64,000 nucleotides of DNA. Source: Thermosynechococcaceae cyanobacterium MS004 (GTDB taxonomy: Bacteria; Cyanobacteriota; Cyanobacteriia; Thermosynechococcales; Thermosynechococcaceae). Below the pieces are notes generated by a model, which was given only the letters and a program-made list of their open reading frames with translations, was not told the DNA's origin and did not search any database. Positions 1-7,532 of the stretch are shown here, one piece after another. Positions within the stretch are counted from its first letter, which is position 1. The number at the start of each line of letters is the position of its first letter. The DNA is taken from contig JAKRSB010000103.1 of NCBI GenBank assembly GCA_022402525.1, forward strand, positions 1-64,000, written 5' to 3'. Both the position numbers and the translations under genes were made by a program.

Positions 1-56
1 GCCTTTGGGAGAGGGGTTTGGGGTGAGGGGCTTCAAGCGCATCATCGAACTCACGT
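1..56 (-). mobile_element. Partial copy of a MITE-like element, cut by the window edge
   Basis: Bases 1-56 are nearly the reverse complement of the left end of the complete element at 51632-51788. Both share the G-rich block GGGAGAGGGGTTTGGGGTG and end in the terminal repeat TCGAACTCACGT (45-56 here). The rest lies outside the window. The next 14 bases (57-70) are a diverged duplicate of 43-56, so the outer boundary has been altered and no target duplication can be judged. Confidence 0.6.
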
Positions 57-406
57 CATCGAATTCACACCATTAAAACAGGCATACAAATCTAGCGATG
101 GGCTAGCTGGGCAGGTCGTGGGGACAGCTACTCGAAGCCAGATTTGTCTGTCAGACATTAGCGCCCTTGTGCTTCACAGATTCTTAAACAAACCTAAGAA
201 GTCTCGAAAATCTGCCCAAGGGGGTTGGAATTTTATATAAGATGAGAGGACTAACGCGAAAATAGCTGAATTCCCTAGATGAGCCCTTTTATACTTTGCC
301 TCCGTAGAGCTGCGTAAGGGCTTCATCAGAGTTCAGTCTTTAAAAATCACCCCAAATTAAACATCCGATCCAAAATTCTGACTGTCCTAAAACCCTCTCT
401 TTTATC
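57..406. other. Spacer upstream of rsh
   Basis: No coding sequence or RNA gene is recognised here. An AT-rich TATATAAGAT stretch near 233-242 could serve as a -10 element for rsh, but no convincing -35 partner is seen. The remainder shows no repeat or clear hairpin. Confidence 0.3.
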
Positions 407-2695
407 ATGAATGTGATGGTTGCTCCTTCGGATGTTGAACTGCCTGACTGGCTCCAGCGCTGTTTACTGCCTGACCCTTCTGACGAGCAATCCACCCTCG
501 CAGAAGCAGATCGCGACCTGATCTGTAAGGCCTTTAACTTTGGATATCAGCTCCATGAGGGTCAGCGGCGCGCCTCTGGTGAACCCTACATTGCCCATCC
601 AGTCGCCGTTGCGGGACTGCTCAGGGATCTAGGAGGCAGTGCCGCCATGATTGCGGCTGGCTTCTTGCACGATGTGGTGGAAGATACCGAGATTTCGCCA
701 GAGGAACTTGGACTACAGTTTGGTGCTGAGGTGCGAGCCTTGGTGGAAGGAGTTACGAAGCTTTCTTCCTTTAACTTTTCGAGCAAAACGGAGCGGCAGG
801 CTGAAAACTTCCGGCGGATGTTTTTGGCAATGGCTCAAGATATTCGAGTCATTGTGGTGAAATTGGCCGATCGCCTTCATAATATGCGCACCCTGGAGCA
901 TCTACCTGACGAAAAACGCCGTCGCATTGCCCAGGAAACAAAGGATGTTTTTGCGCCCCTGGCCAATCGGCTGGGGATTTGGCGTTTTAAGTGGGAGCTT
1001 GAAGATCTCTCGTTTAAGTATCTAGAGCCAGAAGCCTACAGACATATTCAGCAATTGGTCGCAGAAAAACGCACCAGCCGAGAGGCAAGCCTTACGGAAG
1101 TCACGTCGCTATTGCAAAGTCGGCTAAGTGCCCTAGGGCTCAGGCATCTAGAGCTGAGTGGCCGTCCTAAGCACCTCTTCAGCATCTATCAAAAGATGTC
1201 GCGGCAGCAAAAAGAATTTCATGAAATTTTTGATATTGCTGCGGTTCGCGTCATTGTGCAGTCAAAGGATGAATGCTATCGGGCGCTGGCGGTGGTGCAT
1301 GACTGTTTTCGTCCCATTCCGGGGCGTTTTAAGGACTATATTGGGCTGCCTAAGCCAAACCGCTATCAGTCGCTTCATACTGCGGTTATTGGCTCTAATG
1401 GTCAGCCGGTGGAAGTGCAAATTCGCACCGTCGAGATGCACCACATTGCAGAGTACGGGATTGCCGCACACTGGAAATATAAAGAATCTGGTGGCTCTGC
1501 GCCAAATCAGTGGAGCACGAAGGATGAAAAATTTACCTGGCTCCGTCAGCTTTTAGACTGGCAAAGTGAACTCAAGGAAACGGATGCTCAAGAATATCTT
1601 GACGATATTAAGGCCAATTTGTTTGATGCGGAGGTTTACGTCTTCACCCCTAAAGGGGACTTAATTTCGCTTGCGCAAGGTGCAACGCCCGTCGATTTCG
1701 CCTACCGCATTCATACTGAGGTGGGCAATCATTGCTGCGGTGCGCGCGCCAATGGCCGCATGGTGACGCTAGAAACGCCCCTTAAAAATGGGGATATCGT
1801 CGAAATTATGACGCAGAAGAATGCCCATCCTAGTCTGGACTGGCTTAATTTTGTCACCACAACCACGGCGCGCAACCGAATCCGGCAGTGGTATAAGCGA
1901 TCGCGCCGGGAAGAGAATCTCCTGCGTGGGCGAGAACTCCTCGAAAAAGAAATGGGCAAAACCGGTTTTGACGCGCTGCTCAAGTCTGCACCGATGCAGG
2001 CTGTAGCGGAGCGCTGTAACTATCAAAGCTCAGAGGATTTACTGGCCGGGTTAGGCTATGGAGAGGTTGCGCTCAATCTGGTGGTCAATCGCCTGCGGGA
2101 AACCATTCGCAAGCAGCAGCCTCAAAACCTGCGGCTGGATAGCAACAGTTTGGCCCATAGCCAAGAGATTGGGCTAAGCTTACCCAGCACCATTCAGCGA
2201 CCAGTCCCTGCCCCCAGCGATGCGCCAATCTTGGGCATTGAGGGCCTGATGTACCATATGGCAGGCTGCTGTCATGCGGTGCCAGGAGAGCCAATTATTG
2301 CCGTCGTCACCCTGGGGAGTCACGGTATTTCTGTACACCGTCAGGGGTGTCCTAATGTAGACAATATTCCAGGCGATCGCCTGATTCCAGTGCGGTGGAA
2401 TGCAGCCAGCGACACTCGTGGCCGTAGACCAACCTATCCGGTGGAGGTACAGATTGAGGTGCTAGACCGCGTCGGCATCCTTAAAGATATTCTGACCCGC
2501 TTGACCGATAGTAAAGTTAACGTCCATAACGCTCAAGTCAAGACCTTTGCAGGTCGGCCTGCGCTCATTCAGCTAGGGCTAGATATTGAACATTACAATC
2601 AGCTTGAGCAAATTTTTGCCCAAATTCGGAAAATGAGCGACGTGCTCAACCTTCGACGCCTTAATCAACCTCATTCTGCAGCGGAGAAAGACTAG
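407..2695 (+). CDS. Bifunctional (p)ppGpp synthetase/hydrolase, RelA/SpoT family
   Basis: This 762-residue protein has the full long-RSH layout. An HD hydrolase domain at about residues 50-200 carries HDVVEDT, so the metal-binding HDxxED centre is intact. A RelA/SpoT synthetase domain follows at about 240-370, with RFKDYIGLPKPN and EVQIRTVEMHHIAEYGIAAHW. A TGS domain (about 405-465) and a C-terminal ACT domain (about 685-755) complete it. The RFKD form of the RxKD motif is typical of bifunctional enzymes, so it probably both makes and degrades the starvation alarmone in the cytoplasm. Length is normal for the family. The peroxiredoxin gene starts 28 bases after its stop, and the two may be co-transcribed. 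Confidence 0.95.
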   Translation: MNVMVAPSDVELPDWLQRCLLPDPSDEQSTLAEADRDLICKAFNFGYQLHEGQRRASGEPYIAHPVAVAGLLRDLGGSAAMIAAGFLHDVVEDTEISPEELGLQFGAEVRALVEGVTKLSSFNFSSKTERQAENFRRMFLAMAQDIRVIVVKLADRLHNMRTLEHLPDEKRRRIAQETKDVFAPLANRLGIWRFKWELEDLSFKYLEPEAYRHIQQLVAEKRTSREASLTEVTSLLQSRLSALGLRHLELSGRPKHLFSIYQKMSRQQKEFHEIFDIAAVRVIVQSKDECYRALAVVHDCFRPIPGRFKDYIGLPKPNRYQSLHTAVIGSNGQPVEVQIRTVEMHHIAEYGIAAHWKYKESGGSAPNQWSTKDEKFTWLRQLLDWQSELKETDAQEYLDDIKANLFDAEVYVFTPKGDLISLAQGATPVDFAYRIHTEVGNHCCGARANGRMVTLETPLKNGDIVEIMTQKNAHPSLDWLNFVTTTTARNRIRQWYKRSRREENLLRGRELLEKEMGKTGFDALLKSAPMQAVAERCNYQSSEDLLAGLGYGEVALNLVVNRLRETIRKQQPQNLRLDSNSLAHSQEIGLSLPSTIQRPVPAPSDAPILGIEGLMYHMAGCCHAVPGEPIIAVVTLGSHGISVHRQGCPNVDNIPGDRLIPVRWNAASDTRGRRPTYPVEVQIEVLDRVGILKDILTRLTDSKVNVHNAQVKTFAGRPALIQLGLDIEHYNQLEQIFAQIRKMSDVLNLRRLNQPHSAAEKD

Positions 2696-2722
2696 CGTAC
2701 TGTTTCAGGAGTGATTTATTCT

Positions 2723-3316
2723 ATGACCGAATACTTCCGGGTGGGTATGCCTGCCCCAGACTTTACTGCAACAGCAGTCTACGGTCAGGAATTTAAAGAG
2801 ATTAGGCTTTCCGACTATCGCGGGCAGTATGTGGTGCTGTTCTTTTATCCTTTGGACTTTACCTTTGTCTGTCCTACGGAAATTGCGGCCTTCAGCGATC
2901 GCCACCCTGAATTCAAAGCCATTAATACTGAAATTCTCGGCGTTTCCGTAGACAGTCATTTTTCCCACCTAGCCTGGATTCAGACTGATCGTAAATCAGG
3001 TGGCGTGGGCGACTTGGCCTATCCTTTGGTGGCAGATCTTAAGAAGGAAATTAGTGCTGCGTACAACGTCCTTGATCCAGAGGCTGGCGTCGCCTTGCGC
3101 GGTCTTTTCATTATTGATAAAGCGGGAATTGTCCAGCACGTAACGGTCAATAACCTATCCTTCGGGCGCAGCGTAGATGAAACCCTGCGGGTGCTTCAGG
3201 CGATTCAGCATGTGCAGGCCAACCCCGATGAAGTTTGTCCGGTGGATTGGCAGCCCGGCGCTGTGACGATGAATCCTGATCCGGTTAAATCAAAGGCCTA
3301 CTTTGAAACGCTTTAG
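2723..3316 (+). CDS. Typical 2-Cys peroxiredoxin
   Basis: This 197-residue thiol peroxidase of the AhpC/Prx1 type reduces hydrogen peroxide and alkyl hydroperoxides, usually with thioredoxin as donor. The peroxidatic cysteine is C50 in DFTFVCPTE and the resolving cysteine is about C172 in DEVCPVDW. Both are present, so the dimeric two-cysteine mechanism should work. The chosen ATG at 2723 follows a CAGGAGT ribosome site at 2706-2712. The GTG at 2711 would add four residues but overlaps that site. It follows rsh closely on the same strand. The stop codon lies inside a 16-bp tandem duplication. Confidence 0.94.
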   Translation: MTEYFRVGMPAPDFTATAVYGQEFKEIRLSDYRGQYVVLFFYPLDFTFVCPTEIAAFSDRHPEFKAINTEILGVSVDSHFSHLAWIQTDRKSGGVGDLAYPLVADLKKEISAAYNVLDPEAGVALRGLFIIDKAGIVQHVTVNNLSFGRSVDETLRVLQAIQHVQANPDEVCPVDWQPGAVTMNPDPVKSKAYFETL

Positions 3317-3344
3317 CTTGAGACACTCTTAGCTTGAGACACTC
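3313..3344. repeat. 16-bp direct tandem duplication at the peroxiredoxin stop codon
   Basis: TTAGCTTGAGACACTC occurs twice without a gap (3313-3328 and 3329-3344). The first copy contains the TAG stop of the peroxiredoxin gene. It is one of several locus-specific short tandem repeats in this window. Confidence 0.85.
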
Positions 3345-3406
3345 TAAATAATCACGCTCAGTAAGGCCAATCATACAAAACAAACTACCAAACTAACTAC
3401 CCGAAG

Positions 3407-3598
3407 CTAATCACAGATGAGCGGCTGAAGTGAGACTGGAGCAGTCCGCACACCAGCTTCTGTACAAGAAGTAGCTCCGGCATTCCAGGTTAGCCCAACA
3501 TAGGCGATCGCCAGCACCACGATCATGACGCTCAGCGATCGTTCTTGGGGCTGATCAGCGAGAAACAAACGGCTAAAGTTTCGAGTCCAAGTTTTCAT
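3407..3598 (-). CDS. Possible small membrane protein (unrecognised)
   Basis: A 63-residue reading frame on the minus strand. Residues about 24-43 (VMIVVLAIAYVGLTW) form a plausible single membrane helix preceded by basic residues. No homologue is recognised and no clear Shine-Dalgarno sequence precedes the ATG. It sits alone in a 1.1-kb spacer and could be a chance frame. It is listed because the membrane helix and charge pattern are protein-like. Confidence 0.25.
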   Translation of the reverse strand: MKTWTRNFSRLFLADQPQERSLSVMIVVLAIAYVGLTWNAGATSCTEAGVRTAPVSLQPLICD

Positions 3599-3729
3599 GG
3601 TTGAAGGAAGGATGAGGATGGGCTAGAAGCCAACCAAATACGCTAAGGTTATTTTCTTGTCTTGTCGTTATAGCTTGGCTCTGACTGGGCTTCTAGCGAC
3701 CTTAAAATCAAGCTGAATGAAAATAAACA

Positions 3730-3768
3730 TTATTGTCAGCAATTTATTGTCAGCAATTATTGTCAGCG
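3730..3768. repeat. 13-bp tandem repeat, about 3 copies
   Basis: TTATTGTCAGCAA occurs at 3730-3742 and 3744-3756, and a partial third copy is at 3757-3768. The unit is unrelated to those of the neighbouring arrays. Confidence 0.75.
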
Positions 3769-4004
3769 CTCTAGCGCAACAAAAGAACCCACTGTAGACC
3801 GATTCCTCACTCCCTTAAAATGCCCCGAAGGATAGACAACCTCACTTGCCGCAGCCGGACTGCCTGAATTTTAATCTTTTCTACAGGCTTTCTTACAGTC
3901 TCTATGTGCTAATGCCCTCCAGAAATGATTTGCCCCCTCTAAGGCGATCGCTTTTCTGCAATAGCCTTGAGGTAATATTCTTGGGCCTGATGAGTACAAG
4001 GTTT

Positions 4005-4085
4005 AGCAACGAGCTTGGCAACGAGTTTGGTAAGGAGGTTGATAAAAATGTTGACAAGGAGGTTGGCAAGGAGATTGGTAAAGGG
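4005..4085. repeat. 12-bp tandem repeat, about 6.75 copies
   Basis: The units follow the pattern GGYAASGAGNTT with period 12, for example GGCAACGAGTTT, GGTAAGGAGGTT and GGCAAGGAGATT. Copies diverge by one to five bases. There are no spacers, so it is not CRISPR. Because 12 is a multiple of three, the frame stays open and encodes a repetitive tetrapeptide. Confidence 0.85.
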
Positions 4086-4174
4086 TGTGACCCAAAAATG
4101 TATAGATTCATCCTTCATTAAGATTGGGAGACTTGCATTCAGGCAGCGGATAGGGCATGATACCCCTCATCTCT

Positions 4175-4314
4175 CAGGGACTTGTTTACAGGGACTTGTT
4201 TACAGAGACTTGTTTACAGAGACTTGTTTGTAGAGACTTATCAACATGAGCCTGTTTATATGAGCTTGCTTGCATGAGCCTGTCTGCATGAGCTTAATTG
4301 TGATGCACTTATTG
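4175..4314. repeat. 14-bp tandem repeat, about 10 copies
   Basis: The array begins with two exact CAGGGACTTGTTTA units. The copies then drift through CAGAGACTTGTTTA to CATGAGCCTGTCTG with the 14-bp period preserved. Divergence increases steadily from left to right, which suggests stepwise growth by duplication. Confidence 0.85.
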
Positions 4315-4440
4315 TCATGGGATTTTGCCAGCGGAAACTTAAGGGAGTTTTATCGAGTCATTTTTGTTTCGTCACCCCTCAGGTCAAGTTTACCGATTAG
4401 GGGATGTGCATTGAAGGTGCCAATTGAGGGTTGAAGAATT

Positions 4441-5607
4441 GTGAGATTAAGCTGGATTGCTCCCCTAATTGGGCTTTCTTTGTTGGGACTCTCTGAGCTA
4501 GGGCTGTCTGATCCAGCCTGGGCGGGAAAACTGCTCTACTGGAAATTCAATACGGCTCTGGGACGTATTGAACTCATTACAGATGAGGGGGTTCAGCCAA
4601 CGGCAATGCTGCTGGCCAATCCGGCTAGGGTGGTGATTGACCTGCCCAATACAAGCGTGGCCAAGTCCAAACAAAAAATCCGAAAAAATCTCACAAAATA
4701 CGTGCGAGAGGTGCGGGTCAAGCAGTTTGATCGAGAAACCACTCGCTTTGTCATTGAACTTGCACCCCAGGTGACCGTTGCGCCCAGCGATGTGAAGGTG
4801 CGAAATCTTTCGCCAAGCCGCTGGTTTGTGCAGCTTCCTAATTTTCTCCCGATTAACACCGTTTCTCCTCAAGCAACGCCGTCGGTTGCAATTGATGTTC
4901 CGCCTGCGGGCGGGACAGGAGAAAGTCGGCGAGGAAAAGGGATTAAGCTGCCCCCACCGCGTCCACCGATCGCAGCAAATCCTGAAGATGGGCCTCCAAT
5001 CCCTAGCCCTGATGTCTCTCCCCCTCCCTCTCAACCGGCTTCGGCACCCTCAACGCCAATCCGTAGGGGTGCAATTGTTGTAGCCATTGACCCTGGCCAC
5101 GGAGGAAGAGATCCTGGGGCGGTTGGGATTAATGGGCTTCAAGAGAAGGTGGTTGTGCTTTCTGTGGGGACTCAGGTTGCAGAACTGCTGCGCAAAAAAG
5201 GGGTGAATGCGGTGCTCACACGCTCAAGCGATCGCGAAATTGACCTAGAGCCGCGTGTTGCGATGGCGGCAAGGGTGAAGGCGGATGTATTTGTGAGTAT
5301 CCATGCCAATGCCATTAGCATGAGTCGACCCGATATTAACGGATTGGAAAGTTACTACTATGCAAGCGCAAAGGGCTATAAGCTTGCACGCTCGATTCAT
5401 AATCGAATCTTGAGCGCAACTAATGTCCGCGATCGCGGTATCCGTCAGGCTCGGTTTTACGTGGTGCGGCGTACAACTATGCCCGCCGTACTCATCGAAC
5501 TTGGATTTGTCACCGGACGCGAAGATGCCGCACGCCTTGCCTCGGCTTCCCACCGCACAAAGCTGGCAGAAGCGATCGCTCAAGGCATTCTGGATTATTT
5601 TAAGTAG
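4441..5607 (+). CDS. amiC: N-acetylmuramoyl-L-alanine amidase with AMIN domain
   Basis: This 388-residue periplasmic enzyme cleaves the bond between MurNAc and the peptide stem of peptidoglycan, separating daughter cells. It has a hydrophobic N-terminal signal (residues about 1-28, ending near DPAWA), an AMIN targeting domain (about 30-135), a proline-rich linker (about 140-205) and an Amidase_3 catalytic domain (about 208-388). The zinc-site motifs are present: IDPGHGGRDPG, the Glu of LQEKVVV, SIHANA and the catalytic Glu of LIELGFVTG. The start is a GTG at 4441 with a GAGG sequence about ten bases upstream. In filamentous cyanobacteria AmiC-type enzymes also shape septal junctions. It converges with the pentapeptide gene, with only 38 bases between them. 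Confidence 0.92.
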   Translation: MRLSWIAPLIGLSLLGLSELGLSDPAWAGKLLYWKFNTALGRIELITDEGVQPTAMLLANPARVVIDLPNTSVAKSKQKIRKNLTKYVREVRVKQFDRETTRFVIELAPQVTVAPSDVKVRNLSPSRWFVQLPNFLPINTVSPQATPSVAIDVPPAGGTGESRRGKGIKLPPPRPPIAANPEDGPPIPSPDVSPPPSQPASAPSTPIRRGAIVVAIDPGHGGRDPGAVGINGLQEKVVVLSVGTQVAELLRKKGVNAVLTRSSDREIDLEPRVAMAARVKADVFVSIHANAISMSRPDINGLESYYYASAKGYKLARSIHNRILSATNVRDRGIRQARFYVVRRTTMPAVLIELGFVTGREDAARLASASHRTKLAEAIAQGILDYFK

Positions 5608-5645
5608 CTAATAAACTGTCGATTCGAGGATTTTGGACGTCAGGC

Positions 5646-6398
5646 TCAACCTGCTGAGATCTCGCTAAATAAGGTACCCTGCGTATCGGCATCGATCAGA
5701 ATCGTTCCGGTTAAGTCCGCACCGCGTAAGTCGGCCTGGCGTAATAAAACGCCTGTCAAGTCGGCATAGCTAAGGTCGGCATTTTGCAAATTTGCACCCG
5801 TCAGGTCAACAGCCAAGAAATCTTGCCCCACTCCTCTGCGTAAATTGGCACGGCAGAGCTTCGCTCCCGTTAGATTAGCCCGGCACAAAATGGCTTCATT
5901 CAGTTGGGCATAGCTTAAGTCAGTGCCACTCAAGTTTGCCCCTTGCAAATTGGTGCGATGGGAAGATGTTGATCGTAAATCGGCTTCAATTAAATTCGCT
6001 TGGGTAAGGCTGGCTTGAGCAAGGATTGCTCCACTCAAGATGGCCTTACAAAGATTCGCCCCATCCAGTTGAGCGTGCATCAGCATTGCTCCGCTGAGAT
6101 CGGCTTCCCGTAGAACTGCTCCAGACAGGTCGGCAGCACTCAGATCGGTGCCCCATAGAATGGCCTCGCTCAGGTCTGCAAATTGCAAACAAGCTCGACT
6201 TAGGTTAGTCCTACCCAATCGAGCGTGACGGAAATCAGCATGACTAAAGTTTGCGTCGCTGAGGGTCAGATTGGTTAACTCTACTTCTTGAAAGTTAACC
6301 TGCGAAAACTCTCGTTCTCCGGCAGCATAACGGGTTAGAAGGGTTGCAATATCCATAGAATGCTGGGAGCTAGGCATAATGGAAAAACTGGGTTTCAT
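5646..6398 (-). CDS. Pentapeptide-repeat protein
   Basis: From about residue 35 nearly the whole 250-residue protein consists of A(D/N)LXX pentapeptides, for example ADFRH, ADLSE, ANLCK and ANLTG. These should fold into a right-handed quadrilateral beta-helix. A short helical region of about 30 residues precedes them. No second domain, signal peptide or membrane segment is seen. Such proteins are very common in cyanobacteria and mostly have no known role; a few (Qnr, MfpA, McbG) mimic DNA and protect gyrase. The ATG overlaps the stop of the upstream regulator gene as ATGA, so the two are probably translationally coupled. An in-frame ATG at residue 8 is an alternative start. Confidence 0.88.
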   Translation of the reverse strand: MKPSFSIMPSSQHSMDIATLLTRYAAGEREFSQVNFQEVELTNLTLSDANFSHADFRHARLGRTNLSRACLQFADLSEAILWGTDLSAADLSGAVLREADLSGAMLMHAQLDGANLCKAILSGAILAQASLTQANLIEADLRSTSSHRTNLQGANLSGTDLSYAQLNEAILCRANLTGAKLCRANLRRGVGQDFLAVDLTGANLQNADLSYADLTGVLLRQADLRGADLTGTILIDADTQGTLFSEISAG

Positions 6399-6763
6399 CG
6401 ATTGGAAAAGTCCTGGGGCTGGAACGGCTGGGCCTGCTGTCTGAGGCGATCGCCAATGCTATCTCGCACGACTTTACAAAGTTCAAATACCTTCGGGTCG
6501 GCAATTTCATAGTAGGCACTGACCCCCTTGGGCTGACGGGACAAAATCCCCACTTGAGTCATTATTTTGAGATGCTTGGAGAGGTTAGCCTGACTAAATC
6601 CTGTGGCCTCGGTCAACTCCATGACATTCATAGGGCCTTGGTGCAGCCAATTCAGAATTTGCAGCCGACTGGTTTCTGACAGCACCTTAAAATAGTCGGC
6701 AACTGGAGACAAAACATCGGGGGAGAGCGGTTGAGGCGCGGGCTGTTTCATAAGGGATTTCAA
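6395..6763 (-). CDS. ArsR-family winged-helix transcription regulator
   Basis: This 122-residue protein has one ArsR/SmtB-type winged-helix domain (about residues 18-100). It includes LSETSRLQILNWLHQGP, the recognition-helix segment TGFSQANLSKHLKIM, and a wing around SRQPKGVSAYYEI. The ELCVCDL-type metal motif of helix 3 is replaced by MELTEATG, and the only cysteine is in FELCKVV. It is therefore probably not a classical metal sensor. It is ATGA-coupled to the pentapeptide-repeat gene, and its 5' end faces the lipopeptide cluster across a 769-base spacer. Control of either neighbour is possible but not shown. ATG at 6763 is used; an internal ATG four codons on is an alternative. Confidence 0.88.
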   Translation of the reverse strand: MKSLMKQPAPQPLSPDVLSPVADYFKVLSETSRLQILNWLHQGPMNVMELTEATGFSQANLSKHLKIMTQVGILSRQPKGVSAYYEIADPKVFELCKVVRDSIGDRLRQQAQPFQPQDFSNR

Positions 6764-7532
6764 GGCAACACAGCCATAGACTAAAAGACAGCCTTTAATA
6801 ACTATATAGGCATGATACTAACTTATGTTCTCCAGTGCGACCTACCGAGGAATGTCACAATGGAGAACCCCTCCGCAAGCGGACCGTTATTGAAACTGAT
6901 TTGTAGTAACGGCCTTCCAGTTGCAGCGGAGTTCTGCATGGCAATTTTCTAGGGTTCCGGGTTCAGAGTGGTGAAGAATTGACCTCTCCTGGATTGACCT
7001 CTCCTAGATTTAATGCTGCACGGCAAAAGTTATCGCTATGAGAATGCCTGATGCTGCTGGTGAGAATCACCGCTATCACGAGCTAGATATAGGGGTTAGG
7101 TGGCAGATGCGCCCAATCTTTAATCTTCTGATTGACTCAGCCAGACGGACAAGGCATTGTAAAGAGGAGCGTTTTTTAAGCCTTCTGGTTCATGAGTAGT
7201 GTTTGGTTCCAAAGCGTTAGATTTCCTTGGGAATTGTCAATTTCCTCTCTACACGACACCTCAGCCCTTTGGCGCAACCTTTTGTCAATTAACTAGGGCA
7301 GCACTGTCTAGATTAGAGCTGTTGCCTTTTAAGTCCAAGAATCGTTGAAACCCTTGGCCAGAGAAGGTTACAAGTCTTTTGACGAAAAATCGCTGAAATG
7401 CTCTCTGGGAAAGACTTTCAATGTTTTTTACTTTAGAAGGCAGCAACTCTATTAGATCCTTCTAGATTAAGGGTACCCTTAAGCCATTCACGTAAAAAAA
7501 CTAAACAACATAGCCTTAAAATTACGTCACCT
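6764..7532. promoter_or_regulatory. Divergent regulatory spacer between the ArsR gene and the lipopeptide cluster
   Basis: These 769 bases lie between two divergent transcription units and must hold promoters for both. No gene is seen. A nested inverted repeat occurs at 6871-6931: CTCCGC pairs with GCGGAG (6926-6931), and inside it CCGTTA (6884-6889) pairs with TAACGG (6907-6912). A 15-bp tandem duplication lies at 6978-7007. No strong ribosome site precedes the ATG at 7533. The long leader suggests regulated transcription, but no operator can be named. Confidence 0.5.
6978..7007. repeat. 15-bp tandem duplication
   Basis: ATTGACCTCTCCTGG is followed directly by ATTGACCTCTCCTAG. This is the same kind of short local duplication seen in the other spacers of the window. 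Confidence 0.75.

Larger units (their letters stand above)
3599..4440. other. Repeat-rich spacer upstream of the amidase gene
   Basis: No convincing gene is seen in these 842 bases. The spacer holds three separate short tandem arrays (3730-3768, 4005-4085, 4175-4314), each with its own unit. A frame at 3846-4121 crosses the 12-bp array and encodes a repetitive K/E/G/N-rich tail; I regard it as a by-product of the repeat. Confidence 0.6.

Noticed and set aside
3846-4121. 91-residue frame with a repetitive K/E/G/N-rich tail
   Set aside because: The tail is only the 12-bp tandem repeat read in frame; there is no ribosome site or recognisable domain.
4005-4314. Possible CRISPR array
   Set aside because: Units are 12-14 bp, directly abutting, with no unique spacers and no cas genes.
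4498-5034. 178-residue antisense frame in the amidase gene, and similar long antisense frames in the NRPS and tldE genes
   Set aside because: Shadow frames of GC-rich coding sequence with no domain, signal or ribosome site; the sense genes are well supported.
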